The position numbers and the translations under genes are program-made. Under the pieces are notes generated by a model. That model saw only the letters and a program-made list of their open reading frames with translations, did not search any database and was not told where the DNA came from. Shown piece by piece: positions 6,277-7,404 of a stretch of 7,404 bases of DNA (position 1 is the stretch's first letter; each line of letters starts with the position of its first letter). Origin of the DNA: PVC group bacterium. Its GTDB lineage: Bacteria; Verrucomicrobiota; Kiritimatiellia; SS1-B-03-39; UBA6053. The stretch lies in the NCBI GenBank assembly GCA_003565815.1, contig PXAS01000386.1, positions 1-7,404 of the forward strand, in the 5' to 3' direction.

Positions 6277-7404
6277 CTTCCAAATATCTCCTTGGGGAGG
6301 TTGCGGGGTTCCCAATCCGGATCGTCCAGCGTTCCGGTCAGGCGGATTTCAATCAATTTGCGCAAAGGCCAGAGGACGACCTTGAGGGCATCGGACAAGA
6401 GCCCTTCGTTGAGGAGTTGCACCCGCATGTTGGCGCGGATGTTTCGGTCAAACGCGACATGCCCGTCTCCTTCGATGGAGATCAGATTCCCCCGCAAAAA
6501 CAAATTGTCCGATTCGATTCGTCCGTCGGCAATTTTCACGTCCGCGGTGAAGTCGGTTTGGGACGCGTACCCGAAACCTCTCACGACCTTGCTGAGAATG
6601 CGGCTCAGACCCAGCAAAAGGGGAATGCGGAAAAGCTCGCCTTCTTCAATTTTGAGCTTTCCCGTTCCCGTATAAGAATCAAAAGGGGGGGGGTCCGATG
6701 GACTTTGCAGATCCCCTTTTACCCTCAGATCGAAAGACAAGGTGCCGGTGTAGGGGGTTTCCGTTGAATCCGTGGCCGCGGTGACCATTTCGAACAAATC
6801 AATTTTTTCGCCGGATAAATTCAAGGCGAAATTCGCAGCGGCGGGCTTGCTGAGATCATTGACCACCAGATCGCCCTTGGCATATCCTTCCCGCAAGGTC
6901 CCGTGAATGTCCGGAACGATCAAGGTGTCTTCTTTCAGGAGGAAGGAAAAAGAAAATTCCTCAAAGCCCAGCCAGGCTCTGGAGACGCCGCGAAGGGTGG
7001 CTTTTCCATTCAGATCATGGCGTTGCCCCTCTCCGGCGTCAAAAACGCCGGAGACCCTCATCCAGGAGTCCCCCCGAATGCGGTACGGGCGGATCAACTC
7101 CATGGCGGCGGGCCCGGCAAGCGGCGCCAGATCATGCAGACGAACGGTAGAGGTGAAATCCAATTCCCACAAACGAACCGACAGATCGTATTTCAACCAC
7201 CCTTCGAGCACCTCCTCGCCGCGCGAGGCGTGGAAATCCTTCAAATGCAACTGCCGATTCTGCAAGTGCATGTCGGCCCGCAGCTCCTCAAAATAGGTTC
7301 CCCGGCTCACCACGTCTTCGGCGCGCAAATTCAATTGCAAATTCAAAGGATCTTCCCGGCTTTCACGGGCCAAGGTGAAATTGAGTTGGGGGGGCGCCCC
7401 CGAA
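6273..7404 (-). CDS. AsmA-like C-terminal domain protein, 5' end outside the window
   Basis: The frame is open to the right edge, so only the last 376 residues are present; the TTG at 7373 is most likely an internal Leu codon. The visible part is rich in short amphipathic strands. The region at about 218-366 matches the C-terminal part of AsmA-like proteins: YTGTGKLKIEEGELFRIPLL, then SQTDFTADVKIADGRIESDN, LRGNLISIEGDGHVAFDRNI, and finally LIEIRLTGTLDDPDWEP, the family's usual closing motif. AsmA/TamB-type proteins are anchored in the inner membrane and span the periplasm as long grooved beta structures. They are linked to lipid transport and outer-membrane assembly. Their N-terminal anchor would be outside the window. 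The stop codon overlaps the prmA start (ATGA), so the two genes form an operon. The gene contains a nine-C run (6693-6685) and a perfect 10 bp inverted repeat (7030-7054). Family assignment is good; the specific member (AsmA, YhdP-like or another) is not determined. Confidence 0.85.
   Translation of the reverse strand, partial: SGAPPQLNFTLARESREDPLNLQLNLRAEDVVSRGTYFEELRADMHLQNRQLHLKDFHASRGEEVLEGWLKYDLSVRLWELDFTSTVRLHDLAPLAGPAAMELIRPYRIRGDSWMRVSGVFDAGEGQRHDLNGKATLRGVSRAWLGFEEFSFSFLLKEDTLIVPDIHGTLREGYAKGDLVVNDLSKPAAANFALNLSGEKIDLFEMVTAATDSTETPYTGTLSFDLRVKGDLQSPSDPPPFDSYTGTGKLKIEEGELFRIPLLLGLSRILSKVVRGFGYASQTDFTADVKIADGRIESDNLFLRGNLISIEGDGHVAFDRNIRANMRVQLLNEGLLSDALKVVLWPLRKLIEIRLTGTLDDPDWEPRNLPKEIFGR
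6288..6293 (-). promoter_or_regulatory. Shine-Dalgarno site of prmA inside the AsmA-like gene
   Basis: AAGGAG on the - strand lies 11 bases before the ATG at 6276, within the last codons of the upstream gene. It is the clearest ribosome site in the window and, with the ATGA overlap, fixes the prmA start against the longer open frame. Confidence 0.75.
6685..6693 (-). repeat. Nine-cytosine homopolymer inside the AsmA-like gene
   Basis: The coding strand has nine consecutive C bases spanning the codons for Asp-Pro-Pro-Pro. It is the longest homopolymer in the window. Tracts of this length can slip in replication or be miscalled in sequencing. A change of one base would remove about the last 137 residues and the coupling to prmA. 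Confidence 0.9.
7030..7054. repeat. Perfect inverted repeat, 10 bp stem with 5-base loop
   Basis: TCTCCGGCGT and ACGCCGGAGA flank the loop CAAAA. The hairpin is GC-rich and lies inside the AsmA-like coding region, where it encodes the GVFDAGEGQ stretch on the - strand. No T run follows on either strand, so it is not a standard intrinsic terminator. Confidence 0.85.

Overview
The window is a compact bacterial chromosome segment of moderately high G+C content. It holds seven protein-coding genes, two of them cut by the window edges. I see no RNA genes, insertion sequences, CRISPR arrays or phage genes. The mix suggests a Gram-negative bacterium with an outer membrane. Evidence for this is a TonB-dependent receptor, an AsmA-like protein, a DUF502 membrane protein, and a LamG-type protein with a short helical region of the 'TRAGDxxxA' type that I associate with Verrucomicrobiota. 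Verrucomicrobiota, perhaps class Opitutia, is my best guess, but it rests on protein style and not on a marker gene.

Layout: positions 2-2540 carry three genes on the + strand, namely a LamG-like protein (5' end missing), a DUF502 membrane protein and recO. birA (biotin protein ligase with an N-terminal winged helix) runs toward recO on the - strand, and the two genes overlap by 8 bp. A short AT-rich divergent gap of 89 bp (3514-3602) separates birA from a TonB-dependent receptor on the + strand. The receptor gene converges on, and overlaps by 17 bp, a - strand pair made of prmA and an upstream AsmA-like gene that leaves the window. These last two are joined by an ATGA stop/start overlap.

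The most interesting signal is in the birA/receptor gap. It contains an exact copy of the classical BirA operator half-site GGTTTACAA (3595-3603). A degenerate mirror half-site lies 14 bp upstream (3572-3580, 6 of 9 matching). The dyad sits just downstream of a plausible promoter and runs into the receptor start codon. The BirA encoded next door keeps its DNA-binding winged helix. Together these suggest that the receptor is repressed by biotin-loaded BirA and may be an outer-membrane route for biotin or a biotin precursor or conjugate. This is inference: the receptor sequence alone does not reveal its substrate.

The other genes are housekeeping: RecO in recombinational repair, PrmA in ribosomal protein L11 methylation, AsmA-like in envelope maintenance. 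Smaller oddities are a RecO without its zinc-finger cysteines, a nine-C tract in the AsmA-like gene, a strong intragenic hairpin in the same gene, and a palindrome that supplies the stop codons of two convergent genes.
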